Assembly: GCF_004785645.1 (NCBI RefSeq)
Contig: NZ_SRPE01000002.1
Coordinates: 62,001 to 126,000 of the forward strand
Length of the DNA stretch: 64,000 bases
From: Empedobacter tilapiae
GTDB taxonomy: Bacteria > Bacteroidota > Bacteroidia > Flavobacteriales > Weeksellaceae
Reading direction: 5' to 3'
The translations under genes were made by a program, and so were the position numbers. Every line of letters starts with the position of its first letter. The first letter of the stretch is position 1. The notes beneath the pieces were generated by a model. It saw only the letters and a list, made by a program, of their open reading frames with translations, was not told the origin of the DNA and did no database searches. Shown piece by piece: positions 17,337 through 26,189 of the stretch.

Positions 17337-18692
17337 TTAAAAATTAAAATTTGTTATTAGATTGATTTGGTTGTAATCGCTTCTTTGTGCAACCAATTTT
17401 GTGTTATGCTCGCTCTTATTTTGTTTCCAGACATATAGTAACTCGACATGAAGCCCTTTTAAGAAATTGGAAAATTCATAATGAAGACGTGTATTGATCT
17501 GGTAATAATCATCGATATTGTATTTGTTTAATTCATAGTCATCTGTTACTGCTCCATGGGTAGTGGTGGCATCGATATTCAAAAATAAATGTTTCCAACT
17601 GTACTGATACCCGATAGCAAAGACATCAACTCCACCGAATCCTTCGATACGGCTTCTGGTCATCGAGGTGTAAAACTGATCCCGTCCCAATTCCTTTGGA
17701 AATAAATACCTGCCTGATTCAAAAGCTTTAGTATAGGCTGCTTTAAATTGTGATGAGCCATTATTGTATTTCAGCATAAAGCTGGCTACTTGTCCGTTTT
17801 CATTTGGCTGCACATACCGATTTTCGTAAGGCAAATTTTCTTGGTAAGCATTCGGAATCTGATAAGAATAAACCATGCCAAGCTCCCAATTCTTTTTTGT
17901 ATACTCCAGTTGCAACCAGGAGGTGTTGATGAATTTATCCAAATGAAAATTCCAAAAATTGGCTTTCAAATTTTTAAGTCCCTTTCCCAAATGCACAATC
18001 GCTAATCCTTGTGAATGCGTTGTTTCTTTGTAATCGGCTTTTTCTCCGTTTGGTAAATAGCCGTTATCGGTAAGTCCTATAACCTCATCCATTGAAAACC
18101 ATTCTGTCATTGATCTCGGGGAAAATCTATGAATCCAGGCTATATCAGCATGAAATTTTTCATCTTTTAGATGCAGCCAAGCTCCCTGAAAGGCAAAAGG
18201 CTTCATTCTTCCATCGCTTTTATTCAATAAGGGCGTATATTCTACCGGAATTTTCCCATAGGTTACGTACGAATTTTTCCAATGATATTTGATATACAGT
18301 TCCTCCAATCTGTCCAAATCTTTAAAATTGTCCTTATGATTTACATCGAATAGTTCCTGTTCCCACCGTGATGATTTATTGGTCTGATCGTAAGGTTTAT
18401 TCAAATCTGATGAAAACAGTTTGTAGGTAAATATCCCTGAAACACCTAACTGAAAACCCTTGTACGATTTGGTTTCATAACTTAATACACCTCCAATGGC
18501 ATTGGCATGATAATCATTCCCATGATTGTTTTCTGTTGTCAGAAAATAGTTTCGGATATGACCGCTGATTTCGCCTTCTTTCAGATATGAAACCAATGAT
18601 TTATTTTCAACGGTATCTTTTGTGTGGTTTTCCTGTGCTTTTATTGGTTGAGAAAGTATAACTACAACCAGCATTACCACCAGCCTTTTCAT
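17337..18692 (-). CDS. Outer-membrane porin-like beta-barrel protein
   Basis: 451 residues, signal peptide ending near SQPIKAQ, then alternating aromatic/polar strands, and the final residues QINLITNFNF give the C-terminal Phe expected of outer-membrane barrels. The arrangement resembles OprD/OprO-type porins, e.g. GHIRNYFL near the N-terminus and YVTYGKIPVEYTPL. Spacing of 5 bp to the genes on both sides puts it in the YeeE operon, so passage of a sulfur anion through the outer membrane is a reasonable guess. Confidence 0.8.
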   Translation of the reverse strand: MKRLVVMLVVVILSQPIKAQENHTKDTVENKSLVSYLKEGEISGHIRNYFLTTENNHGNDYHANAIGGVLSYETKSYKGFQLGVSGIFTYKLFSSDLNKPYDQTNKSSRWEQELFDVNHKDNFKDLDRLEELYIKYHWKNSYVTYGKIPVEYTPLLNKSDGRMKPFAFQGAWLHLKDEKFHADIAWIHRFSPRSMTEWFSMDEVIGLTDNGYLPNGEKADYKETTHSQGLAIVHLGKGLKNLKANFWNFHLDKFINTSWLQLEYTKKNWELGMVYSYQIPNAYQENLPYENRYVQPNENGQVASFMLKYNNGSSQFKAAYTKAFESGRYLFPKELGRDQFYTSMTRSRIEGFGGVDVFAIGYQYSWKHLFLNIDATTTHGAVTDDYELNKYNIDDYYQINTRLHYEFSNFLKGLHVELLYVWKQNKSEHNTKLVAQRSDYNQINLITNFNF

Positions 18693-18697
18693 CGGTA

Positions 18698-19255
18698 TTA
18701 AAAAATTAAAGGAAAAATAAGATGTACCATAATTAATCCTCCAATGAAAAATCCAATAGTAGCAATCAATGACGGTAACTGTAAATTACTGATACCTGAT
18801 ATGGCATGACCTGAAGTACAACCACCTGCGTAACGTGCTCCAAAACCAACCAATATACCTCCTATCAATAGTATAGCCAATGTCTTAGGATCTGAAAATG
18901 CTTCCGGTCCAAACAATTCTGTCGGTACGTATGCTTTCCCGGCACTTTCAAAACCTATTTCCTTTAAATGCTCAACCGTTTTCGGGTTTAAATCAGGTAT
19001 TTGATTATCCGACAGATAATTTGAAGCTAAAAATCCACCGATGATAGCTCCGCTCATTACCAATAAATTCCAGCGTTGTGCTTTCCAGTCGAAACAGAAA
19101 AAATCACAAGTTTTGTCGGCACCGCACATGGTGCACAGTGTTCTTAAATTGGACGACATTCCAAAATTTTTACCTATATAAAGTAAAACAAACATCGTCA
19201 ATGCAATTAATGGCCCACTTACATACCACGGCCACGGTTCTAAAATCCATTCCAT
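18698..19255 (-). CDS. YeeE/YedE family sulfur (thiosulfate) transport protein
   Basis: 185 residues with four or five helices. The motif GFGARYAGGCTSGHAISG is the conserved Cys-containing signature of YeeE/YedE transporters; an extra cytosolic or periplasmic Cys pair lies in CTMCGADKTCDFFCFDWK. First gene of a six-gene operon (this gene, porin, second YeeE-like protein, Crp/Fnr, DUF202, MFS). Spacing of 5-13 bp or overlap throughout indicates one transcript. In E. coli the family imports thiosulfate. Confidence 0.9.
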   Translation of the reverse strand: MEWILEPWPWYVSGPLIALTMFVLLYIGKNFGMSSNLRTLCTMCGADKTCDFFCFDWKAQRWNLLVMSGAIIGGFLASNYLSDNQIPDLNPKTVEHLKEIGFESAGKAYVPTELFGPEAFSDPKTLAILLIGGILVGFGARYAGGCTSGHAISGISNLQLPSLIATIGFFIGGLIMVHLIFPLIF

Positions 19256-19285
19256 AAATTATAGTTTCATTTTTTTTTATTGTTG

Positions 19286-19329
19286 CAAATTTCGGATTAT
19301 AAAAAGAGATAGTCTGTTACATAGGTTAC
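19286..19329 (-). promoter_or_regulatory. Crp/Fnr-type operator (one half-site varied) of the YeeE/Crp operon
   Basis: GTTAC-ATAG-GTTAC lies at 19316-19329; one half differs at one base from GTAAC. The octamer at 19293-19286 on the - strand is GAAATTTG, one base from TAnnTTTG, and centres are again 33 bp apart. A weaker operator would suit autoregulation of the regulator encoded in this operon. Confidence 0.65.
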
Positions 19330-19335
19330 ACAAGA

Positions 19336-20598
19336 CTAAACATCTTCGCCTTTCATCATTTTATGCCAATACAAATATGGGAGCATATATTTTTTTAACA
19401 GCCACAAACGCCAGTGTTCTTTTGAACTGTCAGAGATAAGCATCATTTTAAGTTTTGGGTCAGGTGTGAATTCGTTTTTGTAATTAAACTCTGCCAATAC
19501 CATTTTTCCGTAACCTGTTACTAAGGGACAAGATGAATATCCTTGGTAAGATTTATTATCAGCAGTTTTTCCTTTGATGAGTTTGAGAATATTATCAACC
19601 ACTACAGGAGCTTGTTTGCGTATGGCTGCTCCGGTTTTTGCGGTTGGTAATGCGGCTACGTCTCCAATCCCGAAAATATTCAGATATTTTTTGTGTTGAA
19701 GACTATTGATATCCACATCTAACCAACCTGCTTCATTCACCAATACAGATTCTTTTACAAACTTTGGAGCTGTTTGAGGTGGAGCTAAGTGTAACAAATC
19801 AAAAGGCATTTCAATCAATGAATCACCTTGTTGCTTTTCTCCCAAAACATTACCTTCGTTTACAATACAGTTGTTATCATCGGGAGTTACACTTTTGAAA
19901 TAGACTATTTTTTTGTCTGCATCTATTTTAACGGGAGCATAAAAAGGTTTAAAATGTACATTGTATCGATGGATGACTTTCATCAATGTATCCGCAATCC
20001 GCTTTACGCCAAAGATGACCGTACCGGGAGTTGCAAACACTACATTTGACTTTTTGTCTAATCCATTCCTGCGAAAATAGTCTGCCGCCAGGTACATGAT
20101 TTTCTGAGGAGCTCCGCCACATTTTATAGGGGTTGTAGGTTGGGTAAAAACCGCATTTCCACCCTTAAAGCTCTTTAGGCATTCCCATGTATATTTTGGA
20201 TCTATATAGTTACTGCATACAATGCCTTTTTTTACGGCTTCTTCCAGTCCCTCTATTAGGGAAAGGTTATTTACTAATCCGGGAGCAACAATGAGATAAC
20301 TGTAACTAATTACCTGCCCTTGTTGTGTTTTTATTTTGGCTTGCTCGGGAAAGAATTCGGTCACAGAATCCCGGATCCATTCTACACCTCGCGGAATTAA
20401 ATCTCTAATAGGTTTTGCCGTTTTGTCGAAATCATAAGTTCCTGCTCCGACCAATGTCCAGGCTGGTTGATAATAGTGCATCTCTGCCGGATCAATGATG
20501 ACAATGTCAAGTGACTTATCCTTTTTTAAAAGCTGAGCTGCTGTCATAATACCGGCTGTACCAGCTCCAATTATGACTATTTGATAATGTGCTTTCAT
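19336..20598 (-). CDS. sqr: Sulfide:quinone oxidoreductase
   Basis: 420 residues. N-terminal FAD-binding GAGTAG (11-16), acidic end of beta-2 in IIDPAE, and the SQR-type MHYYQPAWTLVGAG (40-53). Three cysteines are placed as in the catalytic set of SQR: Cys128 (KGIVCSNYI), Cys160 (TPIKCGGAPQK) and Cys357 (YSSCPLVTGYG). The C-terminal WLLKKYMLPYLYWHKMMKG is amphipathic, suited to binding the membrane surface. It oxidises sulfide to sulfane sulfur or persulfide and reduces menaquinone; the exported persulfide dioxygenase/rhodanese, YeeE pair and bd oxidase nearby complete a detoxification route. It is a single-gene unit with its own operator. Confidence 0.93.
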   Translation of the reverse strand: MKAHYQIVIIGAGTAGIMTAAQLLKKDKSLDIVIIDPAEMHYYQPAWTLVGAGTYDFDKTAKPIRDLIPRGVEWIRDSVTEFFPEQAKIKTQQGQVISYSYLIVAPGLVNNLSLIEGLEEAVKKGIVCSNYIDPKYTWECLKSFKGGNAVFTQPTTPIKCGGAPQKIMYLAADYFRRNGLDKKSNVVFATPGTVIFGVKRIADTLMKVIHRYNVHFKPFYAPVKIDADKKIVYFKSVTPDDNNCIVNEGNVLGEKQQGDSLIEMPFDLLHLAPPQTAPKFVKESVLVNEAGWLDVDINSLQHKKYLNIFGIGDVAALPTAKTGAAIRKQAPVVVDNILKLIKGKTADNKSYQGYSSCPLVTGYGKMVLAEFNYKNEFTPDPKLKMMLISDSSKEHWRLWLLKKYMLPYLYWHKMMKGEDV

Positions 20599-20622
20599 AC
20601 CCTTACTATTTATGTTTATGCG

Positions 20623-20666
20623 TAAAAGTATAGTTAGCGTTTATAATATATTGTAACAAATGTTAC
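20623..20666 (-). promoter_or_regulatory. Crp/Fnr-type operator plus -7 box of sqr
   Basis: The palindrome GTAAC-AAAT-GTTAC lies at 20653-20666 and the -7 box TACTTTTA at 20630-20623 on the - strand, centres 33 bp apart. With a start point about 7 bp past the box, the operator is centred near -40, the class II activator position. The start codon is 61-62 bp from the operator centre. Confidence 0.78.
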
Positions 20667-20795
20667 CAAACCACATTTTTACAATTTTGATTCCTGATTT
20701 ATTTATTATTCTTTTACGTGAAAAAATGTTTAATCAAAGTGTATATATCACGAAGAACGTTAGAAATAGCCTTTCTCGATAAAAGGAGCAAGAAC

Positions 20796-20816
20796 AGAAA
20801 ACGGATTTATATCCGA
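20796..20816 (-). terminator. Possible weak terminator after mobC
   Basis: The stretch 20667-20891 between sqr and mobC has no gene. On the - strand it holds a 5-bp hairpin CGGAT-ATAA-ATCCG (20815-20802) followed by TTTTC. The stem is short, so this is only a candidate end for the mob transcript. Confidence 0.3.
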
Positions 20817-20891
20817 AATTTAGTTTAAAACATTAAAGGCGTTTTTTGAAATTCCACAATTGAACTAACTTTCTCAAACGACAATTTTCTT

Positions 20892-22886
20892 TTATTGTAT
20901 CAAATGCTGTAAGTTTGGGTCGTTCTTGATCCGCTCCATTTCGTTTTCAATAATATGTATGATGTCGGATTTTATGCGTTTATAGTTGCTTTCAATTTCC
21001 TGCTTCATATTGTCTGTTCCGCTGTCATCTACAAAGGATAGGATTTGTGGTATCTTTTGATAGGCTTTGGTTTCGGCAGCTACCTTTTCATTATTTACCA
21101 CAATTTCAGCGTGAAATATTTTTTGCTCAATACGTTCATCGAAGTTATCCGATACAGAACCCACAAACATCCCTTGTGTAAGTGTTGAGATTTTAGAAGC
21201 CGGAATGAGGCTGTCTAACTGTGTGGAGATAGAGGTAGATTTATCGTTACGATTGATCGTCATACTTTGGCGTTTCTGCAATACTTTACCGAAGCGTTCC
21301 GATAGGCTTTTGGCAGTTTCTCCAACCACCTGCCCACTGAATATATTGCCGACGGTATTCTGTATTACCTTACTTTCTTTGTCGCCGTAATCCCTCGTTA
21401 ATTGCGAAAAATCCTGAAAGCCCAAACATACCGCTACCTTATTACTTCTCGCCGTTGCGATGAGATTGTCCAATCCTCTGAAATATATCGTGGGCAACTC
21501 ATCTATGATAACCGAACTCTTTAATTGTCCTTTTTTGTTGATGAGTTTGACAATTCTTGAATTGTATAAACCCAAAGCTGCCGAATAAATATTTTGGCGG
21601 TCGGGGTTGTTACCCACGCACAAAATTTTCGGCTCGTTCGGGTTGTTGATGTCCAATGAAAAGTCGTCGCCCGTCATTACCCAATACAAGCTCGGCGAAA
21701 TCATTCTTGACAAAGGGATTTTAGCCGAAGCAATCTGCCCCTGTAATTGGTCTTGTGCTCCACCTTGCCACGCATCCATAAAGGGCGACAAGTAATTTTC
21801 CAAATCGGGGTATGAGGTCAGTATCGTAAATACGTCTGAATACTTTTTATTCAGTAATTCAATGGCGTGTGGGAATGTGCAATACTTACCATTATCATAG
21901 ATTTTCAGATACCAAATAATGGCGGCTAACAGGATAATAGGACTTTCCACGAAAAAATCGCCTTGTTTCTGTATCCACGACCTGTTGAGGTTTAGCATTA
22001 TGGTATAAGCGGCTTCGTAAGCATCGGATATATCCGTCATAAAGTCGGGATTGAGCGGGTTACATCGGTGGCTCTTGCGGGGGTCGTCAAAGTTTATCAC
22101 GTAAAATTTCGGCTGAACTTTGTACTTGTCCCGATGCTTCAGTAAGTGATTGTAGGCAATAGTAGAAAGGTCGTCAAACTTGAAATCGTAGATATACATA
22201 CTAAAGCCTTTCTCAATCTGCTGCTTAATGTAGTTGTTCACGATAGCATACGATTTACCAGAACCCGGAGTACCCAACACGATTGATGCCCTGAAAGGAT
22301 TTACAATGTTTATCCAACCGTTGCTCCATTTGCCTTTGTAGTAAAATTTGGTGGGCAGGTTTACGGAATACTCGTTTTCCATCAATTTTGTTTCCTGTTG
22401 GAAGCTCTCGTTTTCGTTATTAAAAACATCGTCCATTAGGTTAGTGCGCAGCAATCGGCTCATCCATACGCCCGCCATCAGCAAAGCGATATAACCTAAA
22501 GAGATAGTCAGCATATACAGGAAAGTGCCTGTTGCCGGTGATAGCTTCAACAATGGTGTGTTCAGGAAGAACAGCACAAAGCCCAAGCCCAAAGCCACGT
22601 ATATTTTAGACCAGGTTATCTTCTCATTCTTTACGCCTTTCGTTCCTAAGCAACTCAAAGCCAACAAAACCAAAGCGAATGCTTTGGTATATAAGGCATG
22701 TGAAAACAAACCTGCCGTCCGGTCGAAATTGCCCAGTATTTTGTTGATTACTTCCAACGTCCAACCACGTTCTAAAAAGAAACCGTAGCAGAACCAATAA
22801 AGGTGCATCAGCACCAATAGAATACTGACTGCCCGCATAAAAGCCATTATCTTGGCAAGCCCTCTTAAATCGTCTTCTCCCTGCAT
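20892..22886 (-). CDS. mobC: MobC/TraG-type type IV coupling protein
   Basis: 664 residues, the VirD4-like coupling protein of Bacteroidetes conjugative elements. Four N-terminal membrane helices (within 1-150), Walker A GTPGSGKSYAI near 205-215, Walker B region LKSSVIIDELPTIYFRG and the later FQDFSQLTRDYGDKESKVIQNTVGN typical of TraG/TraD ATPases. It brings the relaxase-DNA complex to the type IV channel. Third gene of the mobA-mobB-mobC cluster; 101 bp separates it from mobB and that gap carries one copy of the 20-bp-period repeat. Confidence 0.93.
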   Translation of the reverse strand: MQGEDDLRGLAKIMAFMRAVSILLVLMHLYWFCYGFFLERGWTLEVINKILGNFDRTAGLFSHALYTKAFALVLLALSCLGTKGVKNEKITWSKIYVALGLGFVLFFLNTPLLKLSPATGTFLYMLTISLGYIALLMAGVWMSRLLRTNLMDDVFNNENESFQQETKLMENEYSVNLPTKFYYKGKWSNGWINIVNPFRASIVLGTPGSGKSYAIVNNYIKQQIEKGFSMYIYDFKFDDLSTIAYNHLLKHRDKYKVQPKFYVINFDDPRKSHRCNPLNPDFMTDISDAYEAAYTIMLNLNRSWIQKQGDFFVESPIILLAAIIWYLKIYDNGKYCTFPHAIELLNKKYSDVFTILTSYPDLENYLSPFMDAWQGGAQDQLQGQIASAKIPLSRMISPSLYWVMTGDDFSLDINNPNEPKILCVGNNPDRQNIYSAALGLYNSRIVKLINKKGQLKSSVIIDELPTIYFRGLDNLIATARSNKVAVCLGFQDFSQLTRDYGDKESKVIQNTVGNIFSGQVVGETAKSLSERFGKVLQKRQSMTINRNDKSTSISTQLDSLIPASKISTLTQGMFVGSVSDNFDERIEQKIFHAEIVVNNEKVAAETKAYQKIPQILSFVDDSGTDNMKQEIESNYKRIKSDIIHIIENEMERIKNDPNLQHLIQ

Positions 22887-22946
22887 TATTTTAAGTTTTA
22901 ATGTTCGGGCGTGAATTTAAAGGCTCTATGGAGTGGCTATAAGAAT

Positions 22947-22981
22947 GTGGCAGCCAGTGGCGTTGTGTGGCAGTATTTGGC
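22947..22981 (-). repeat. 20-bp-period repeat element, copy A (before mobC)
   Basis: On the - strand the element reads GCCAAATACTGCC, four bases, AACGCCA, then CTGGCTGCCAC. It aligns without gaps to copies B, C and E elsewhere in the element. Lies 61 bp upstream of the mobC start, in the mobB-mobC gap. Confidence 0.7.
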
Positions 22982-22987
22982 TAATTA

Positions 22988-24271
22988 CTATTTCTGACCT
23001 CTTTGGCGTTTGCGTTTCTTCTTCATCTTATTGGCAAAGTCCTGTTCTTCGTAATCTTCTCCCTGTGCTTCGGGCAGTAAACCGCCCAATGCTTCAACCA
23101 AACCGTCTTCGTGTTTATCCGTAGTTAAGAAGTCGAACAAATGGTGTGGTTCTTCCGCAGGAAGATCCGCATCATTTGATGTGGATTGCTTGGGTATTGG
23201 CACGGAAGCTTCTTTTATCTCCGGTTTGATGTTATTGTTCCAATAATCATTAAAGATATTGGCAGAAAGTTCAGTGCTTAAACGTGAACCGTTCCAAACC
23301 GCTTTTGAATTGTGGTCTATGAAAGTGATGCCATAAATACGCCCTGTATCGTTCCGGCGTACCACTACGTTAATGCCCTGTTCAGCCAACTGCTTTTTGA
23401 AAGCCTGTTCATCGCTCGTGGATTTCAGGGCAATTGTAATTGCAGCTTTTAGGGTATGCTTACTTGGGTGGTCTTTTAAAGCTGTTTTGCATTTCGCAAA
23501 ATGCAGTTCCAAAGCAGGTAGCCCTGCGCTCTTCCCGAACAGGGAAGCCTTGAACGGATGTCCGGCTCTTTCTCCTTTTTCATTCAGGGGAACGTATAGC
23601 AAACCCTGCATTTTTCCGTGCAGTTCGCCCTGCACTTTTTCGGTGGTAATATTGAACAGGGACAGTAAGGCATTGTATTCGCCCAAAGTCTGGTATTGGT
23701 AATAATTCGGCAGGTGGCGAACGACTGATGCAATTTGGCTTTTTACATCGCCTGCCCGATAATCTACCGGACGAAAAACCTTGTCATTCTGATTGCGCTC
23801 TTTATCGGTTGCAGGTATTAAGTCGTGCTTTCTTTCCAGTTCACGGCAAAGGTTCATAGAACGCATTTTCTCGAACTTGTCCGAAATCTTTTTACCCTGC
23901 TCGTCCACGCAAACCGATACAATATGGATATGGCTGCGGTCAATATCGGTATGTTTGAATACGACAAAGGGCTGTTCGCCGTAGCCCATCTCCCGCATAT
24001 ATTCTTCTGCCATTTCCCGAAATTTATCATCACTTACTTTATCATTCGGGTCGGGATTGAGTGAAATATGCAGGGTATGTTTCTCTGTATTGCGGTTAGC
24101 AATCAGGTAAGGGGCAAAAGACTGGGCTAATTGTGTAACGGAATAATGACCGCTTGCATTTTCAATCATCTTGTTGGCGAATAAAATTTGCCCGTTTTCA
24201 TTCTCTACTTTAAGCTGATTGTATGCCAACGCCCCGTACAAATTTGCGCTTCTTCCAATTTTTGCTATCAT
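22988..24271 (-). CDS. mobB: MobB relaxase (MOBP-like relaxase/mobilization nuclease)
   Basis: 427 residues. The relaxase domain lies in the first 180 residues: MIAKIGRSANLYGALAYN at the N-terminus with a candidate catalytic Tyr at 12 or 17, HTLHISLNPDP, and the metal-binding triad segment FKHTDIDRSHIHIVSV. It nicks oriT and stays bound to the transferred strand. The C-terminal 150 residues are variable and end in a strongly basic KKKRKRQRG. It lies 8 bp downstream of mobA. Family assignment is firm; the exact MOB class is less so. Confidence 0.9.
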   Translation of the reverse strand: MIAKIGRSANLYGALAYNQLKVENENGQILFANKMIENASGHYSVTQLAQSFAPYLIANRNTEKHTLHISLNPDPNDKVSDDKFREMAEEYMREMGYGEQPFVVFKHTDIDRSHIHIVSVCVDEQGKKISDKFEKMRSMNLCRELERKHDLIPATDKERNQNDKVFRPVDYRAGDVKSQIASVVRHLPNYYQYQTLGEYNALLSLFNITTEKVQGELHGKMQGLLYVPLNEKGERAGHPFKASLFGKSAGLPALELHFAKCKTALKDHPSKHTLKAAITIALKSTSDEQAFKKQLAEQGINVVVRRNDTGRIYGITFIDHNSKAVWNGSRLSTELSANIFNDYWNNNIKPEIKEASVPIPKQSTSNDADLPAEEPHHLFDFLTTDKHEDGLVEALGGLLPEAQGEDYEEQDFANKMKKKRKRQRGQK

Positions 24272-24279
24272 TTCTACCG

Positions 24280-24714
24280 CTATTTTTTCAGGTGTTTGGC
24301 TTCAAATTCCTCGCTTATCTGAATGATTTTTTGACAAAGCATTGCCATTTCTGCCGTCTGTTTTTCCAGTTTATACAGGAATGCTGCTGCCTTTTTCTCG
24401 GAAAAATTCTTGTACAATAGCTTTACAATCTGATTATAGTTCACGCCTACGGAACGGAACTGGCTGTGAAAAGAGGTCAGCCGCATATAAAAATCAACTG
24501 TTCCTTTATCAATCTTAACCGATTTCATTTCCTTACCAAACATTAGGGAAATGATAAACTTCGCTTTATTGGTCATTCCCGATGCTTCAAAAAGCGATAA
24601 AAGTTTGGCGTTTTCTTCATCTGTAAGACGGAAAACGTGGCGGTGGATGCTTGGGTCGGTTTTAGGTGTCCGTCCGCCCTTATTCTGTTTACTGTTGCTA
24701 TTCTCGTTCATCAC
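24280..24714 (-). CDS. mobA: MobA, plasmid mobilization accessory protein
   Basis: 144 residues. It has the pattern of Bacteroidetes MobA/relaxosome proteins: a basic start (KGGRTPKTDPSIHRHVFRLT), a ribbon-helix-helix-like DENAKLLSLFEASGMTNKAKFI segment and GVNYNQIVKLLYKNFSEKKA, which resembles MobC/BfmA families. It should bind oriT and help MobB. First gene of the mob operon; the oriT-like inverted repeats lie just upstream. Confidence 0.85.
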   Translation of the reverse strand: MMNENSNSKQNKGGRTPKTDPSIHRHVFRLTDEENAKLLSLFEASGMTNKAKFIISLMFGKEMKSVKIDKGTVDFYMRLTSFHSQFRSVGVNYNQIVKLLYKNFSEKKAAAFLYKLEKQTAEMAMLCQKIIQISEEFEAKHLKK

Positions 24715-24774
24715 TAATCCATTTTAAAATCATACAAAACCCTGACTTCGGAAGGTGTTTTCTGCCCCCAGCAG

Positions 24775-24913
24775 GGCAAGTTGTTTTGAGGCACTAAACT
24801 CGGTTTCGAGTGCCTCAAAACACAACTTGCCGTGTTCTGTTGAACACAAAAATCCGCCCTGCGGGACGGATTGGATGTAACAGGGAAAAACGGATAGAAG
24901 CCGTTCCCGTTAC
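24775..24913. other. Candidate oriT: three nested inverted repeats upstream of mobA
   Basis: Three hairpins follow each other. At 24775-24831 arms of 20 bases (GGCAAGTTGTTTTGAGGCAC) and its complement, with a CA bulge, enclose ACTCG-GTTT-CGAGT. At 24851-24872 AATCCG-CCC pairs with GGG-A-CGGATT around TGC. At 24877-24913 GTAAC and GGGA pair across AGCCGTTCCC with GTTAC. Position between divergent mobA and traA and the density of repeats fit an origin of transfer. The nick site is not identified. A 112-codon frame across it is not believed to be a gene. Confidence 0.55.
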
Positions 24914-25010
24914 CCTCCAATTTGTCAAAAGACTTTTGCATAAATCCGTTAATAAAAATCATTTTACAAAGTAAAGCCCTGTTTACGAAAGCATTGTACT
25001 GTATAGCAGT

Positions 25011-25045
25011 ACCAAACACTGCCTTTGAACGCCAAACACTGCCAC
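25011..25045 (+). repeat. 20-bp-period repeat element, copy B (between mobA and traA)
   Basis: Two almost perfect direct copies of CCAAACACTGCC, starting at 25012 and 25032, exactly 20 bp apart, with AACG before the second. This is the clearest copy of the element. It lies 297 bp from mobA and 365 bp from traA. Confidence 0.75.
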
Positions 25046-25160
25046 AGCTCAATCAGCGGTTAAATCAATCGCTTTATTTGCCGTAGAATTTTAGTGCAGG
25101 TAGTAAAAAATGTATCTAAACAAAGAAGAAAATCAGGTTTGCAAACAGATAGTTTGGAAT

Positions 25161-25224
25161 AAAAGCATAAGGTTTTAAAAGCATAAAACAATAAAAGTGT
25201 AAAAGCATAAAAGCGGTAAAGCAA
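25161..25224 (+). repeat. Degenerate tandem octamer AAAAGCAT
   Basis: Starting at 25161, steps of 8 bases give AAAAGCAT, AAGGTTTT, AAAAGCAT, AAAACAAT, AAAAGTGT, AAAAGCAT, AAAAGCGG and TAAAGCAA. Three units are identical and five keep the AAAA start. The rest of the 25046-25409 gap shows no gene; it is the leader of traA. Confidence 0.55.
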
Positions 25225-25409
25225 TTTACCTGTTGCAAGTTTTTCCACTTGCCAAAGAATGTACCTAACAAGGCAAAAATGAAAGCAAATACCTGTGCAG
25301 GAAAGCACCCAAAAGGGAATGCAGGAATATATGAACGAGGTAATAATCAGATAAACCAATATTCAATCCTACAAAACAGATAAAGTGTGTAACAATAAAT
25401 TTTTAAATA

Positions 25410-26177
25410 ATGGAAACAACAAAGAAAACTTTAAAAATCAGCTTCTCCACCCAAAAGGGCGGTGTGGGAAAATCCACGATGACCACCTTGCTGGCAAGTG
25501 TGCTTCATTACCGTTTAGGTTTTAATGTACTGGTGATGGACTGTGACTTTCCACAACACAGCCTGACCAATATGCGTGAAAGGGATAAGAGAACCATAAT
25601 GCAGAACGACTACCATAAAAAGGCAGCAATGAAGCAGTTTCAAACCATCAACAAAAAAGCGTACCCGATTATTAAATGCAAGGCTGAAACGGCTTTGGAT
25701 AAAGCATCGGAATATACAAGCCAGTCGGCGGTTGAACCGGATGTGGTTTTCTTCGATCTGCCCGGAACAGCCAATACCAAAGGCGTACTGACTACCTTGA
25801 AAAAAATGGACTTTATCTTTTCGCCCATTACTGCCGATCGTTTGGTAGTGGAAAGTACATTGGGCTTTACCAAGGCCTTTCTCGGACTTCCCCAAACGGA
25901 CGAGGGAAATCCCGAACAAGAGATGTGGCTATTTTGGAACCAAGTGGACGGGAGGGAAAGAACAGGATTGTATGATGCTTATCAAAATGTCATCAAAGAA
26001 CTCAACCTACCCATAATGGAAGCAAGAATAATGGACAGCAAACGTTTCCGAAAGGAAACAGACGACACAGGCAGTTATGTGTTCCGATCAAGTTTGCTGC
26101 CTGCTGAACCACAGTTGATGAAAGCAACGAAAATGGATTTGTTTGTCGAGGAATTTTTAAAAATCACTCATCTATAA
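25410..26177 (+). CDS. traA: TraA, ParA-family ATPase of the conjugative element
   Basis: 255 residues. The deviant Walker A KGGVGKSTMTT (17-27), the DLPGTANTKG Walker A' region and the ISPITADRLVVEST segment identify a ParA/MinD-like ATPase. In CTnDOT-type elements this gene leads the tra operon and is called TraA; a partition or regulatory role is assumed. Followed 12 bp later by traB. The upstream 364 bp contain copy B of the repeat element and the octamer array. Confidence 0.9.
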   Translation: METTKKTLKISFSTQKGGVGKSTMTTLLASVLHYRLGFNVLVMDCDFPQHSLTNMRERDKRTIMQNDYHKKAAMKQFQTINKKAYPIIKCKAETALDKASEYTSQSAVEPDVVFFDLPGTANTKGVLTTLKKMDFIFSPITADRLVVESTLGFTKAFLGLPQTDEGNPEQEMWLFWNQVDGRERTGLYDAYQNVIKELNLPIMEARIMDSKRFRKETDDTGSYVFRSSLLPAEPQLMKATKMDLFVEEFLKITHL

Positions 26178-26189
26178 AAACAGTAAAGT

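Noticed and set aside
24714-25052. 112-codon - strand frame before mobA
   Set aside because: Covers the oriT-like inverted repeats and repeat copy B, has no domain-like sequence.
25060-25359. 99-codon - strand frame
   Set aside because: Arises from the A-rich octamer array (Phe/Leu/Cys-rich translation); no homologous pattern.
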